This document shows positions 25,313-33,966 of a stretch of 64,000 bases of DNA, piece after piece. Source of the stretch: Nocardia jinanensis (lineage in GTDB: Bacteria > Actinomycetota > Actinomycetes > Mycobacteriales > Mycobacteriaceae); contig NZ_BMMH01000002.1 of NCBI RefSeq assembly GCF_014645735.1, forward strand, positions 372,001-436,000, in the 5' to 3' direction. The first letter of the stretch is position 1. Every line of letters begins with the position of its first letter. The translations under genes and the position numbers were made by a program. The notes below the pieces were generated by a model. That model searched no databases. It was not told the origin of the DNA and was given only the letters and a program-made list of their open reading frames with translations.

Positions 25313-25954
25313 ATGAGCGCACCCAACCCACCCGAGCGCACACCGAGCCACTGGGAGGAACTCACCGCGGCCGACCCCGCCCACTCCAGCTGGTACGTGC
25401 AGCGGTTCCGGACCCTGGCGGCCGATGGACACGACATCTTCGGTGAGGCACGGCTGGTCGATGCGATGCTGGGCCGGCGCGGACGCGTGCTCGACGCGGG
25501 TTGCGGTCCCGGACGCCTGGGCGGGCATCTGCACAATGCCGGTCATTCGGTCGTCGGCGTCGATGTGGATCCGGTATTGATCGCCGCCGCCGAAGCCGAC
25601 TACCCCGGCCCCACCTGGCTGGTCGGCGATCTCGCGGAACTGGATCTGCCGTCCCGCAGCGTCGCCGGGGATTTCGATGTGATCGTCTGCGCGGGGAATG
25701 TGATGACGTTCCTGGCGCCGGTCACCCGGCCGGCGGTGCTGCGCGGATTCGCAAATCATCTGGCGCCGGCGGGCCGGTTGGTCACCGGTTTCGGTGCCGA
25801 CCGCGGTTACGACTTCGCACAGTTCCGCACCGATGCCGCCGAGCAGGGCCTCGCCGTGGATCTCCAGTTGTCCACGTGGGACCTGCGGCCGTTCACCGAC
25901 GAGGACTCGGAATTCCTGGTCGCGGTGTTCTCGCTCGCACACGCCGATCGGTGA
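25313..25954 (+). CDS. class I SAM-dependent methyltransferase
   Basis: A 213-residue Rossmann-fold methyltransferase. Motif I is VLDAGCGPGRLGGHL, the acidic end of beta-2 is VVGVDVDPVLI, and motif IV is DVIVCAGNVMTFL. No extra substrate domain is present, so the acceptor (small molecule or protein) cannot be told. The gene has a good GAGGAGG site before ATG 25313 and lies 59 bp after the MBL-fold gene. Confidence 0.87.
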   Translation: MSAPNPPERTPSHWEELTAADPAHSSWYVQRFRTLAADGHDIFGEARLVDAMLGRRGRVLDAGCGPGRLGGHLHNAGHSVVGVDVDPVLIAAAEADYPGPTWLVGDLAELDLPSRSVAGDFDVIVCAGNVMTFLAPVTRPAVLRGFANHLAPAGRLVTGFGADRGYDFAQFRTDAAEQGLAVDLQLSTWDLRPFTDEDSEFLVAVFSLAHADR

Positions 25955-26139
25955 CGCTCTGCTGAGCACGCCCTGTTCGGCGAATCGCTACCGATTTCCG
26001 CGCTCCCACATCGGTGCGAGCCGCGCGGCGCCGGAACCCCGCGGCAAGTCGTCGAAACCGCGTGACCGACGACCGGCCCGCACGGGTCACCGGGGAATCG
26101 GACCCTGGTGTGCCCCACCAGGCAGCCCCGCGGCCTGCC

Positions 26140-26348
26140 CATCGCGCGGAGGCCGGCCGAAGAGTCGTGGGGACACTGCGCCGCAGCGGCGTGACAATGC
26201 CCGACGATGATGACCTGGGGGCGGTCGCCGAACTGCTCGTCCGGCTCGCACTGTCGCTGCTGCTGAACCCCGAGGGCCGACTCGATATCTCGGCCCCACC
26301 GCGATTCGCGAGTATTCCCGGCGCTATCCGGCACGGCTGGTGTGGTGA
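26140..26348 (+). pseudogene. C-terminal remnant of a TetR-family regulator
   Basis: The segment PDDDDLGAVAELLVRLALSLLL is a characteristic TetR C-terminal helix. It is followed by NPEGRLDIS, after which the frame shifts; the next frame reads AIREYSRRYPARLVW and a stop, the usual family ending. No HTH is found in the 200 bp upstream. This is a gene relic with 5' loss and a frameshift, just before the SDR/crotonase operon that it may once have controlled. The rest of 25955-26512 shows no gene. Confidence 0.6.
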
Positions 26349-26512
26349 CCCGGCTCCCGACCAGCGGGGCGGCAGTAACCCGGTCGGCGCGCGGTCGTAT
26401 CGACCGGGACCGATCGGTTCGCACCCGCCGGAAGCCTGATACAACTGGCTGCGGACGTAGAGCGCCCTACGGCACCGAACGGGTACCGACCCGCGGATCG
26501 AGAGGTTGGACA

Positions 26513-27283
26513 GTGGACAACACTTCCTATCAGAAGTTGTTCGACCTGAGCGGGCGGACCGCGATCGTCACCGGGGGCACCCGCGGCATCGGGCTCGCGA
26601 TCGCCGAAGGGTTCGCCTGCGCGGGTGCGCGACTCGTGGTCGCGAGCCGTAAACCGAGCGCCTGTGCACAGGCCGCGGCCCGCCTCCGCGAACTCGGCGC
26701 CGAAGCGATCGGTGTACCGGCCCATCTGGGCGAGGTGGACGCACTGCACGCCCTGGTCGATACCACCGTGGAAGCCTTCGGTGGTATCGATATCGTGGTC
26801 AACAACGCCGCCAATGCCCTCGCACAGCCGCTGGCGACCATGGAACCCTCGGCTGTCGAGAAGTCCTTCGGGGTCAATGTGCAGGGACCGCTGTTCCTGG
26901 TCCAGGCGGCTCTCCCGCAGCTGCGGGCCAGCACCCACGCCGCCGTACTCAATCTCGGCTCGGTCGCGGCGCTACAGTTCGCACCCGCGCTGTCGATGTA
27001 CGCCGCGGGTAAGGCAGCCCTGCTGTCGTTCACCCGCTCCATGGCCGCCGAGTTCGCCGCCGACGGTATCCGGGTCAACGCCATGGCGCCCGGCGCGGTC
27101 GACACCGATATGGTCCGCAACAACCCGCCGGAAGTCGTCGAAGCCATGGCCGGCGCCACTCTGCTGGGCCGTATCGCCCGGCCGGACGAGATGGTCGGGA
27201 CCGCGTTGCTGTTGTGTTCGGACGCCGGCAGTTTCATCACCGGACAGACCGTCCTCGTCGACGGCGGCACCGTCGCTCGCTGA
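26513..27283 (+). CDS. short-chain dehydrogenase/reductase
   Basis: A 256-residue classical SDR: TGGTRGIG at 20-27, NNAAN at 97-101, Ser150, Tyr163 and Lys167 (YAAGK), and the end motif ITGQTVLVDGGT. It should interconvert a hydroxyl and a ketone with NAD(P)H. The start is GTG 26513 behind an AGAGG site. It begins an operon with the crotonase gene (24 bp downstream) and the two DapB-like genes, which looks like a small catabolic pathway acting on a CoA-linked or keto acid substrate. Confidence 0.88.
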   Translation: MDNTSYQKLFDLSGRTAIVTGGTRGIGLAIAEGFACAGARLVVASRKPSACAQAAARLRELGAEAIGVPAHLGEVDALHALVDTTVEAFGGIDIVVNNAANALAQPLATMEPSAVEKSFGVNVQGPLFLVQAALPQLRASTHAAVLNLGSVAALQFAPALSMYAAGKAALLSFTRSMAAEFAADGIRVNAMAPGAVDTDMVRNNPPEVVEAMAGATLLGRIARPDEMVGTALLLCSDAGSFITGQTVLVDGGTVAR

Positions 27284-27307
27284 TCGCGCCAACCGAAGGA
27301 GAGATCC

Positions 27308-28144
27308 GTGCCCGCGCTGTCCACCGAATACCTGCCCTCCGGTGTCGTCGTACTGACGATCGACCGGCCGCATCGGCGCAATGCGCTGGACAATCAGACG
27401 GTCGCCGAACTGCATACCGTTCTCGACGAGGTCAACGGCAAACCCGAGGTCAGGGCACTCGTCGTCACCGGAGCCGGAGCCGGTTTCAGTGCCGGCGCCG
27501 ATCTCGCGGCGCGGCCGGAGGACTTCACTGCCACCGATGCCACACCGATCGCGGCGCTGCTGGGCGCTGTCCGGTCACCCGTCGCCCGGATCTATGCCGC
27601 GCAAGAACTGATGGCGTCGGCATTCGAGAAGATCCACCGGCTGCGCCAGCCGGTGATCGCCGCGGTCGACGGCCCCGCGGTCGGCGGCGGGTTCGCGCTG
27701 GCGCTGGCCTGTGATATCCGCTACGCCGCCCGGGGCGCCTCCTTCGGCGCGGTATTCATCCGGCACGGGATCTCGGCCTGCGATATGGGGACCAGCTACC
27801 ATCTGCCGCGGCTCGTCGGTGCCGCGCGCTCGGCCGAACTCCTGCTCACCGGGCGGGTTTTCGATGCCGAGGAAGCCTTGCGTATCGGACTGGTGCTCGA
27901 GGTCGTCGACAGCGACGATCTGCTCGGGCGAGCGGTCGCGAAGGCGGAGGAGATCGCCCGCAATTCCCCACTCGCGGTATGGATGACCAAAGAGACGATG
28001 TGGCAGACCGTGGACGCGCCGAGCCTTCGGCATGCGCTCGATCTGGAGAACCGCACCCAGGTGATGTGCAGCGCCACCGGAGACCTCGACGCCTCCTTCG
28101 CCGCCTTCCGGGACGGAACCGAGACCACCCAGAGCCGGCTCTGA
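27308..28144 (+). CDS. enoyl-CoA hydratase/isomerase (crotonase) family protein
   Basis: A 278-residue crotonase-fold protein binding acyl-CoA. The CoA/oxyanion parts are clear (AGAGFSAGADLAA, then VIAAVDGPAVGGGFALALACD). The two catalytic glutamates of true hydratases are not in place: the first region reads SFGAVFIRHGIS and the second ACDMGTSYHLPRLVG with Asp. It may therefore be an isomerase, a thioesterase-like or a decarboxylase member rather than a standard hydratase. The start is GTG 27308 behind GGAGAG. It lies between the SDR and DapB-like genes on one strand with small gaps and probably shares their pathway. Confidence 0.85.
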   Translation: MPALSTEYLPSGVVVLTIDRPHRRNALDNQTVAELHTVLDEVNGKPEVRALVVTGAGAGFSAGADLAARPEDFTATDATPIAALLGAVRSPVARIYAAQELMASAFEKIHRLRQPVIAAVDGPAVGGGFALALACDIRYAARGASFGAVFIRHGISACDMGTSYHLPRLVGAARSAELLLTGRVFDAEEALRIGLVLEVVDSDDLLGRAVAKAEEIARNSPLAVWMTKETMWQTVDAPSLRHALDLENRTQVMCSATGDLDASFAAFRDGTETTQSRL

Positions 28145-28325
28145 CCGGATACCGAGCCGTCGGGCCCCGCCCCACATCCGAACGGCCGATCACATCCTGT
28201 CGCTCCGACGCTCGAAATGCCCCCGCACAGCGGCTTTCTCAAAAGCACCACCGCCACTCGGCGGAGGATGGGAGTGTCACATCCGGCGGTGGGTCAGAAA
28301 GTCGGCAAGCGGCAAGGAGGCTGTT

Positions 28326-29356
28326 GTGACAGGTCCATATCGGCTGATCATCTGGGGCCCCGGCGATATGCGCGGTCGTGCTCTGCGCACCGCCCTCGAG
28401 TCACCCGACTTCGAGCGGTCTCGCAGTCGCCACTGTCGGTGCTGCGCACGGTGGCGGGGATGAAGGTCACCGGTGAGGCGTTCGGCCCCCGTTTACGCAC
28501 CGCGCTCGACGCTTTACGGTTGGGTATGCGCGCCGTGGACTCCGCAATCGCGCGACCGCTACACCCCGGGCTCGAAGTACTGGCCGGTCTCCTCGCGGAC
28601 CGGGCGATCCCCCGGCGGCAGTCCGGCTCCCGGCTACAGCGGGCATATCCGGCGGGCGGAGTATGCCTGCACGGCACCGGCCTGCATCCGGGACTGATGG
28701 TCGAACAGGTGCTGCTCCGGATGACCGCGCTACTCGACGAGGTGCACGAGGTGCGGTTCCTGGAGGTCGGGGACCTGTCCGCTGCCCCCGACGGTATGTG
28801 GGGCGGGCTGGAGAGCCTCGGATTCGGAATGCCGCTACCCGCGGTGGATTCCGGCCACGCGATAGGCCTCATGCAGCATTTCTACTTCGATGCGGTACTC
28901 GGCGATGTCGCCCACGCGTTGTACGGGGCCTGGTCCGACGCGGTCCGGGTCGAACGGCACCTCTACCCGGTTCCGGCGCGGGTGCGGGTGCGAGCCGGTG
29001 GCACTGTCGTCGAACCCGGCACGGTCGGCGCGATCCATATGATCTACCGCGGATACCTCGGTGATCACCTCTTCATGACCAACGAGGAGTGCTGGCACGT
29101 CGGGCAGGGCAATGCCCATCTGGGACAGGATCATCCGAGCAGCCCGGCGGGCGGGCACGTGATCACCCTCGACGGCCACCCCGGCACCATCGAGATGCGT
29201 AACGAAATGGACGCCGAGGCCTATAGCGCAGATTGGTCGGCCGTCACCGATATCTCGGTGGCGGCGATGCTCGGTGTGGTGCCCGAGTTGTGTGCCGCGC
29301 CACCCGGTGTGGTCATGCCGGACCTGCGTCCTCACTACCTTCTGGAGTCGTCATGA
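28326..29356 (+). pseudogene. damaged dihydrodipicolinate-reductase-like (DapB-like) dehydrogenase
   Basis: The start (GTG 28326) encodes a good Rossmann beginning, PYRLIIWGPGDMRGRALRTALESPDFE, split here into PYRLIIWGPGDMRG and RALRTALESPDFE; the frame then leads to a stop at about 28460. The C-terminal domain continues in another frame from about 28640 to 29356 (GVCLHGTGLHPG, VRFLEVGDLSAAPDGMWGG, GAIHMIYRGYLG). Between them about 200 bp do not fit the family well in any frame. Either the gene has lost its N-terminal half through indels, or a shorter protein starting at ATG 28461 is made. Relatives are about 350-residue NAD(P)-dependent dehydrogenases resembling 2,4-diaminopentanoate dehydrogenase. 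The end overlaps the next gene by four bases. Confidence 0.65.
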
Positions 29357-30276
29357 GTTCACCCACGCTCGCGGTCGCGGTGCTCGGCGCCGGCCCGTTC
29401 GCCGATCGGATCGCAGACCGGATCCGCGCGCGGCCGGACCTCGAGGTCTCCACGCGGGCGGAAGCCGCGCAGCCCCCGCCGGAGGGGACAGCGTGCGTGG
29501 TCTATGTACCGACATTCGCCGAGATCGCGGCGGGTACACCGGGAGATGTTCTGCCCCGGCTGCTGGGGGACGGCCACAACGTCATATCCACTGCCCCCTT
29601 GGACGGGCACGTACCACCGGCGGAGTTGCTGGACGCCTGCCGGATCGGTCGTTCCACCTTCCACGCCACCGGAGCCTTCCAGGCCACCATCCCGGCCCGG
29701 CTCATCCGTTCGCTGACCGAGGTGACCCGCGGTATCCGTCGCGTGGAACTGGTCGAGGAACTCGACCTCCCCGAGAACGGGGTGTACCCGTGGGGCACCC
29801 GGCACGATATCGGTATCGGAACCACCGGGTCCGAAACCGCCACCGCCTGCGCCGCCGCGGTCGACGGCTACTACGCGGCGGGTTTGCGCGTTCTCGACGA
29901 GGCGGTGTTCCAGAGCGCCGCGAGCACAACCGCGACACCCAGCCGTTCGGTCGAGGTGATCACGAACGATTCCGGGACCGTCCAGAAGGTGATCGTCGAC
30001 CGGGGACTCGGGCCCGGGTTGAGCTACCGGTCGATCTGGACCACCTCCACCGCGGACCGGGCGCCGCTGCGGTATCAGCTCATCACGACGACCGATACCG
30101 CGAAGGGTACGGCCAACGTCCGGTTCCGGTTCACCGACGGACTCCATCCCGCCGACCACCTGACCTGTGTGAACGTGATCGAGGCGCTGCGCCCGGTGCA
30201 CGAGCACGGTCCCGGGATAGCCCACCGGGATCTGTCGATCACCCGCGTCATGTCCGACGCGCGGCTCACCAGCTGA
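29353..30276 (+). CDS. DapB-like NAD(P)-binding dehydrogenase
   Basis: A 307-residue protein with an N-terminal Rossmann fold (AVAVLGAGPFADRIADRI) and a C-terminal domain like that of its upstream neighbour, a dihydrodipicolinate-reductase-like family. Key region HATGAFQATIPARLIRSLTE corresponds to the GTGLHPG segment of relatives, altered here. It overlaps the preceding gene (ATGA at 29353-29356), so the two were made together and may have formed a heteromer. A reductive or deaminating step on a catabolite in the SDR/crotonase operon is plausible. The exact reaction is not known. Confidence 0.7.
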   Translation: MSSPTLAVAVLGAGPFADRIADRIRARPDLEVSTRAEAAQPPPEGTACVVYVPTFAEIAAGTPGDVLPRLLGDGHNVISTAPLDGHVPPAELLDACRIGRSTFHATGAFQATIPARLIRSLTEVTRGIRRVELVEELDLPENGVYPWGTRHDIGIGTTGSETATACAAAVDGYYAAGLRVLDEAVFQSAASTTATPSRSVEVITNDSGTVQKVIVDRGLGPGLSYRSIWTTSTADRAPLRYQLITTTDTAKGTANVRFRFTDGLHPADHLTCVNVIEALRPVHEHGPGIAHRDLSITRVMSDARLTS

Positions 30277-30660
30277 TCCGGTTACGGCCGAGCCACCCGG
30301 AGTCGGGGCGCTTCACCCCGCGCCGCCATATCCGGCCCGGGCTCTCGCAGGCCGCTGCCAACGACTCGTAGGCGCGCACTACGTCCGGCGGACTCGTTCC
30401 GGCACCCGGCCGCGGCGTGTGTCATGTTCCGGCACCGACGACCGAAGGTCTCGAAATCATCTATTCCGGTGGCCGCGCCCGGCCCCGTGATCCATGGGTG
30501 CGATGCTGGACAGCGGAACGAATGATCGCCCGGTTCCCGCGGTCGATCGATACCCCGGTCGACCTCGGACCGCCGCAGTGGACACCCTCTCCGAAATTCA
30601 GTGCACATCGAACTCTCTGAACCCCGGCTTGCCCGCGGCAGGCGGTGAAAGGTGAGCAAC
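30277..30660. other. intergenic, no feature supported
   Basis: About 380 bp between the DapB-like operon and the NmrA-like gene. Frames are open on both strands but lack start signals or similarity. A weak TTCAG/CTGAA dyad lies near 30598-30622. Confidence 0.45.
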
Positions 30661-31401
30661 ATGAAGCTGACAGTCATCGGCGGCACCGGCCGGATCGGAT
30701 CGCAGGTCGTCGCGAAGCTGAAAGCGGCCGGTCACGACCCCGTCGCCGCCGCACCGTCCACCGGCGTGGACCTGATCACCGGAACGGGTATCGACCAGGC
30801 GGTGGCGGGGGTCGACGTAGTGGTGAACCTGGCCAACTCGCCGACCTTCGACGAGTCCTCGCTGGATTTCTTCCGCACTTCCATGAACAACCTGGTAGCC
30901 GCCGGTGACCGGGCCGGAGTCAAGCACCAGGTCGTGCTTTCGATCGTCGGCGTGGACAGAGTTCCGCAGCTGGATTACTACCGCGCCAAGACCTTGCAGG
31001 AGGAGTTGCTCCGGCAGGGCCCCACGCCTTATTCCATCGTGCGCGCCACCCAGTTCTTCGAGTTCATGGACTCGGTGATGTCCTGGTCCGCCGACGACAC
31101 GACTGTCCGGCTACCCGCGACTCGGCTACAGCCGATGGCGGCCGCGGATGTCGTCGACGCGGTGGTCGGCGTCGCGGTCGGCGCCCCGCTACAGGGCATC
31201 CGCAATATCGCCGGTCCCGATGTCCTCCCGCTGGACGAGATCGGCCGGATGACCCTGATCGCCCGGCACGACGACCGAATCGTCGTCACCGACGAGACAG
31301 CCGGTATGTTCGCCGCGATCACCGGTGACGAACTCGTCGCCGGGCCGGATGCGCACCTGGCCCCCACCCACTACCGGGACTGGCTCGGTACGAACCGCTG
31401 A
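30661..31401 (+). CDS. NmrA-like NAD(P)-binding protein (atypical SDR)
   Basis: A 246-residue atypical SDR with the nucleotide motif VIGGTGRIGSQV at the very start, as in NmrA/HSCARG and quinone reductase QOR2-type proteins; VVNLANSPTF and VVLSIVGVDRVPQLDYYRAKTLQEELL follow the family pattern with the Tyr-x3-Lys (YYRAK) retained. Such proteins sense the NADP(H) state or act as reductases. ATG 30661 is chosen, eight bases after AAAGG; GTG 30652 is an alternative. The gene stands alone. Confidence 0.82.
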   Translation: MKLTVIGGTGRIGSQVVAKLKAAGHDPVAAAPSTGVDLITGTGIDQAVAGVDVVVNLANSPTFDESSLDFFRTSMNNLVAAGDRAGVKHQVVLSIVGVDRVPQLDYYRAKTLQEELLRQGPTPYSIVRATQFFEFMDSVMSWSADDTTVRLPATRLQPMAAADVVDAVVGVAVGAPLQGIRNIAGPDVLPLDEIGRMTLIARHDDRIVVTDETAGMFAAITGDELVAGPDAHLAPTHYRDWLGTNR

Positions 31402-31532
31402 CCGGAACCTTCCGGCCCGGGTGCGCACGTGGTCGGGCCGGAAGGGCCGCATCCGAAGCCGCCGCGGTATTCCGGCCTCCGATCGGAACAAATCCGTGGT
31501 CCCCGCGAAAGGTACTCGGCGATGATCATCCG

Positions 31533-32153
31533 GTGGTGCCGAATACAGACGACCGCCGAGAGCCCGGACCGATCGCCTCCGCCGGCGGGCTCATCCGCCG
31601 GGTCGCGGGGCCGGACCGCACCGTATCCCGGGTGCCCGGCGACCACCCGCCCACCGTTCGAACGGCGGTCTCCGCCGATATCGACCATATCGTCGCCGTC
31701 CGGCACCAGGTGGCCGAGGAAGGCAGATGGATCGGAGCCGAAGTACCGTTCGATACCGCCGAGGCCGCCCGCCGAACCCGCACCGCGATCGAGGACGCCG
31801 AGTACGGAGTGTTCGTCGCCGAGATGGACAACGCGATCGTGGGCACCGCCACCGTCGACTTCACTTCCCGGGGCGTGACGAGCTTCGGCATGATGCTCCT
31901 GGGCTCGTATCGTGGCCGCGGTATCGGCACGCTGCTGCTCGACCGGGTGATCGGCTGGTCCCGCGCACACGGCGCGCACAAGGTCTCGCTACAGGTATGG
32001 CCCCACAACGAACCGGCGCTCGCGCTGTACACCCGAGCCGGATTCGAGATCGAGGGCATCCTGCGAGCTCATTACCGCCGCCGCAACGGCGAACTGTGGG
32101 ACGCGGTAATGATGGGACTGCCGTTGTCCCGTCCGGCCGGCGCTCACGAGTAG
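31533..32153 (+). CDS. GNAT-family N-acetyltransferase
   Basis: A GNAT acetyltransferase. Similarity starts at about residue 42 (TVRTAVSADIDHI), so the first 40 residues from GTG 31533 are uncertain. Acetyl-CoA binding motif A reads GSYRGRGIGTLLLDRVI, and the C-terminal motif B is LALYTRAGFEIEGILRAHY, typical of RimI/RimJ-like and amine/amino acid acetyltransferases. It probably transfers acetyl to an amine of a protein N terminus or small molecule. The promoter region is short and no partner gene is evident. Just downstream are tandem repeats at 32165-32201. Confidence 0.8.
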   Translation: MVPNTDDRREPGPIASAGGLIRRVAGPDRTVSRVPGDHPPTVRTAVSADIDHIVAVRHQVAEEGRWIGAEVPFDTAEAARRTRTAIEDAEYGVFVAEMDNAIVGTATVDFTSRGVTSFGMMLLGSYRGRGIGTLLLDRVIGWSRAHGAHKVSLQVWPHNEPALALYTRAGFEIEGILRAHYRRRNGELWDAVMMGLPLSRPAGAHE

Positions 32154-32164
32154 GTCGACCCTCT

Positions 32165-32201
32165 TCCTGAAGCGGCCTTCAGGCCATTTCAGGCTCCTTT
32201 C
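32165..32201. promoter_or_regulatory. array of CTGAA repeats before a small ORF
   Basis: On the minus strand CTGAA occurs three times in one direction at 10-11 bp steps (about 32201, 32190 and 32180), plus one copy in opposite sense near 32165. This resembles the CTGAAG tandem site next to the response regulator gene at 16026-16043. It lies 60-96 bp upstream of ATG 32261, in promoter position. Confidence 0.45.
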
Positions 32202-32260
32202 AGCACCTCACTGCGACAGTAGCGGCCGGTAGCAGACGACGGTGAAAGGGAATACAGATC

Positions 32261-32455
32261 ATGAACCCGACGGTCCGTATCGAGGGACACCCTTATCGAG
32301 TAGTGGGAAGGACTCGCTTGCAGGCGGTCTCGCGGGCGAGCTACGGGAAGTATCGGTTCGTCCTGCGTCGACTGACGGACGGGTCGCTGTGGACAGCGTT
32401 CGACAGCCGGATCACCCCGGCTTCGGAGCTGATGCCACACCGTCCCTGCTCGTGA
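32261..32455 (+). CDS. small conserved-looking hypothetical protein (64 aa)
   Basis: A 64-residue soluble basic protein starting at ATG 32261, with AAAGGG ten bases upstream. The sequence (VRIEGHPYRVVGRTRL, YGKYRFVLRRLTDGSLW) looks like a small beta-rich domain. No family was recognised. The tandem CTGAA repeats upstream suggest regulation by an OmpR-type protein. An AT-rich segment follows it. Confidence 0.5.
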   Translation: MNPTVRIEGHPYRVVGRTRLQAVSRASYGKYRFVLRRLTDGSLWTAFDSRITPASELMPHRPCS

Positions 32456-32677
32456 ACGTTTCACGGAACGGACAATTGCCGCCGAGAAGTTATGTACCAG
32501 TTATAGATCAGTTATCGAACGAACAGAAATGCCACGACAGACAGGCCCGGAATTTGAATCGCCTCCGTTTCACGAAAGATGTTTGACACGATCCGCAACG
32601 GGCACTATCCAACAGTGCGGGGACAGTGGCGATTCCGGCCCTTCGACGCACATCCGTCCACCCATCGGAGCCACGCC

Positions 32678-32713
32678 GGTTCCGCAACATAGACAATGCA
32701 ATGTTGCGGAACC
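32678..32713. promoter_or_regulatory. perfect 13-bp inverted repeat upstream of the MHYT gene
   Basis: GGTTCCGCAACAT (32678-32690) and its exact complement ATGTTGCGGAACC (32701-32713) are separated by 10 bases. It lies 137 bp before the MHYT start in a notably AT-rich patch (about 32457-32760), so it may be an operator or an RNA hairpin in the leader. As a terminator for the small ORF ending at 32455 it would be rather distant. Confidence 0.5.
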
Positions 32714-32849
32714 AATATTTCGTGCAGCGCCAATGTGATTGAAACCACAGGGTTTTAGGCAAATGATCAGCACACCGCAGCGCGGTATGCGTCGTACTGT
32801 CAAGCCCTACAATGAAACTCCGGATTTCCCGGCCGAACGTTGGATGGAC

Positions 32850-33623
32850 ATGCTTCACCTCGAACACTTTGCGTTCGGCTGGTTGACACCCGCCCTCGCC
32901 TACTTCCTCTCGGCCACCGGTTGCGCCATCGGATTACAGTGCACCAGGCAGGCACGCTACGGCCGGCGCCGAGCGGTCTGGCTGATCCTGGCCGCCGTCA
33001 CTATCGGCGGCACCGGTATCTGGGTCATGCATTTCGTGGCGATGCTGGGCTTCTCCATAGACGGCGCGCAGATTCGTTTCGATGTACCGCTCACCCTGCT
33101 GAGCGCGGCCCTCGCGATCGGCGTGGTCGGTATCGGGCTATATCTGGTGACCACCCCGGGCTCCGGCCTACCCGCACTGCTGACCGGTGGCGCGATCACC
33201 GGACTCGGTATCGGAGCGATGCACTTCACCGGCATGTACGCGATGCGCACGGACGTCCATATCGAATACGACGCCGCCCGGGTAGCGCTTTCGCTGGTGA
33301 TAGCCACCGTCGCGGCCACGGCCACCCTCTGGTTCAGCATGCGGTCCTGGGGATTGCCGTCCACCCTGGCCGCCGCCCTGATCATGGCCGCGGCGGTGGC
33401 GACGATGCACTACACCGGTATGTCCGCCATGCACGCGCATGCCGTTACCGATGCGGCTCCCCCCGAGGGCGCCGAGCCGCTCCAGGTACTGGGTCCACTA
33501 CTCGGTGCCATCAGCGTCGTCACCGTGGTCCTGCTGATCGGTGTGAGCATGGCACTGACGAATCCACACGGGCCCACCGACCCGGCCACCACGAGCACCG
33601 GGGAACGGCGCCCGGTCCGCTGA
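32850..33623 (+). CDS. MHYT-domain membrane sensor protein
   Basis: A 257-residue integral membrane protein with about seven helices and the MHYT repeats: WVMHFVAML, GAMHFTGMYAM and TMHYTGMSAM. MHYT domains are proposed to bind copper through Met/His and sense O2, CO or NO. Here nothing follows the membrane part except a short polar tail, so there is no GGDEF, EAL or kinase output domain; a partner protein would be needed for signalling. ATG 32850 matches the family start (MLHLEHFAFGWLTP); an open frame upstream to 32739 is not needed. Confidence 0.87.
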   Translation: MLHLEHFAFGWLTPALAYFLSATGCAIGLQCTRQARYGRRRAVWLILAAVTIGGTGIWVMHFVAMLGFSIDGAQIRFDVPLTLLSAALAIGVVGIGLYLVTTPGSGLPALLTGGAITGLGIGAMHFTGMYAMRTDVHIEYDAARVALSLVIATVAATATLWFSMRSWGLPSTLAAALIMAAAVATMHYTGMSAMHAHAVTDAAPPEGAEPLQVLGPLLGAISVVTVVLLIGVSMALTNPHGPTDPATTSTGERRPVR

Positions 33624-33925
33624 GTACGCCAACAGGCGGGATACCGTCCCAGCGATTCGGCACGAGATCCACTGACAATGCCACAGCCTGATGTCCGGCG
33701 AACCCGTTCGCGACAGTGGCGACCGGCACGCTCCGATGAATCGGCCGGCGGGTCGGGATGATCCGGGAACGCACTTGCGGCGGTGCAGCCCTGGCGGTGG
33801 CGGGCCGGTCGGACACCGGTAGCCGGCTCGGCATCCGATTCGGAAGGACGGCTGGTCCACGGGCGGCGGCTCGACCATATTCGCCACTCGACAAAGTCGA
33901 GGCCGCCCTCGACTTCATGCTACCT
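33624..33925. other. intergenic, no gene supported
   Basis: About 300 bp after the MHYT gene without a credible gene on either strand. Its right end runs into the operator at 33926-33950 before the SDR-like gene. Confidence 0.45.
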
Positions 33926-33950
33926 TCGAACCCGAGGGGGGCCTCGAATT
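33926..33950. promoter_or_regulatory. 25-bp operator, copy 1
   Basis: TCGAA, C, CCGAGGGG, GGC, CTCGAATT, just 17 bp before the SDR-like start. All but about four positions are identical to a site 7 bp before the TetR gene at 37605. The core CGAG...CTCG dyad fits a TetR dimer. Both copies lie in the leader or start region of the gene they precede, so repression is expected. Confidence 0.65.
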
Positions 33951-33966
33951 AGCTGAAGGGAAAATC

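Noticed and set aside
33520..33918. 132-codon minus-strand frame after the MHYT gene
   Set aside because: Partly antisense to the MHYT gene, Arg/Pro-rich, no RBS and no family.
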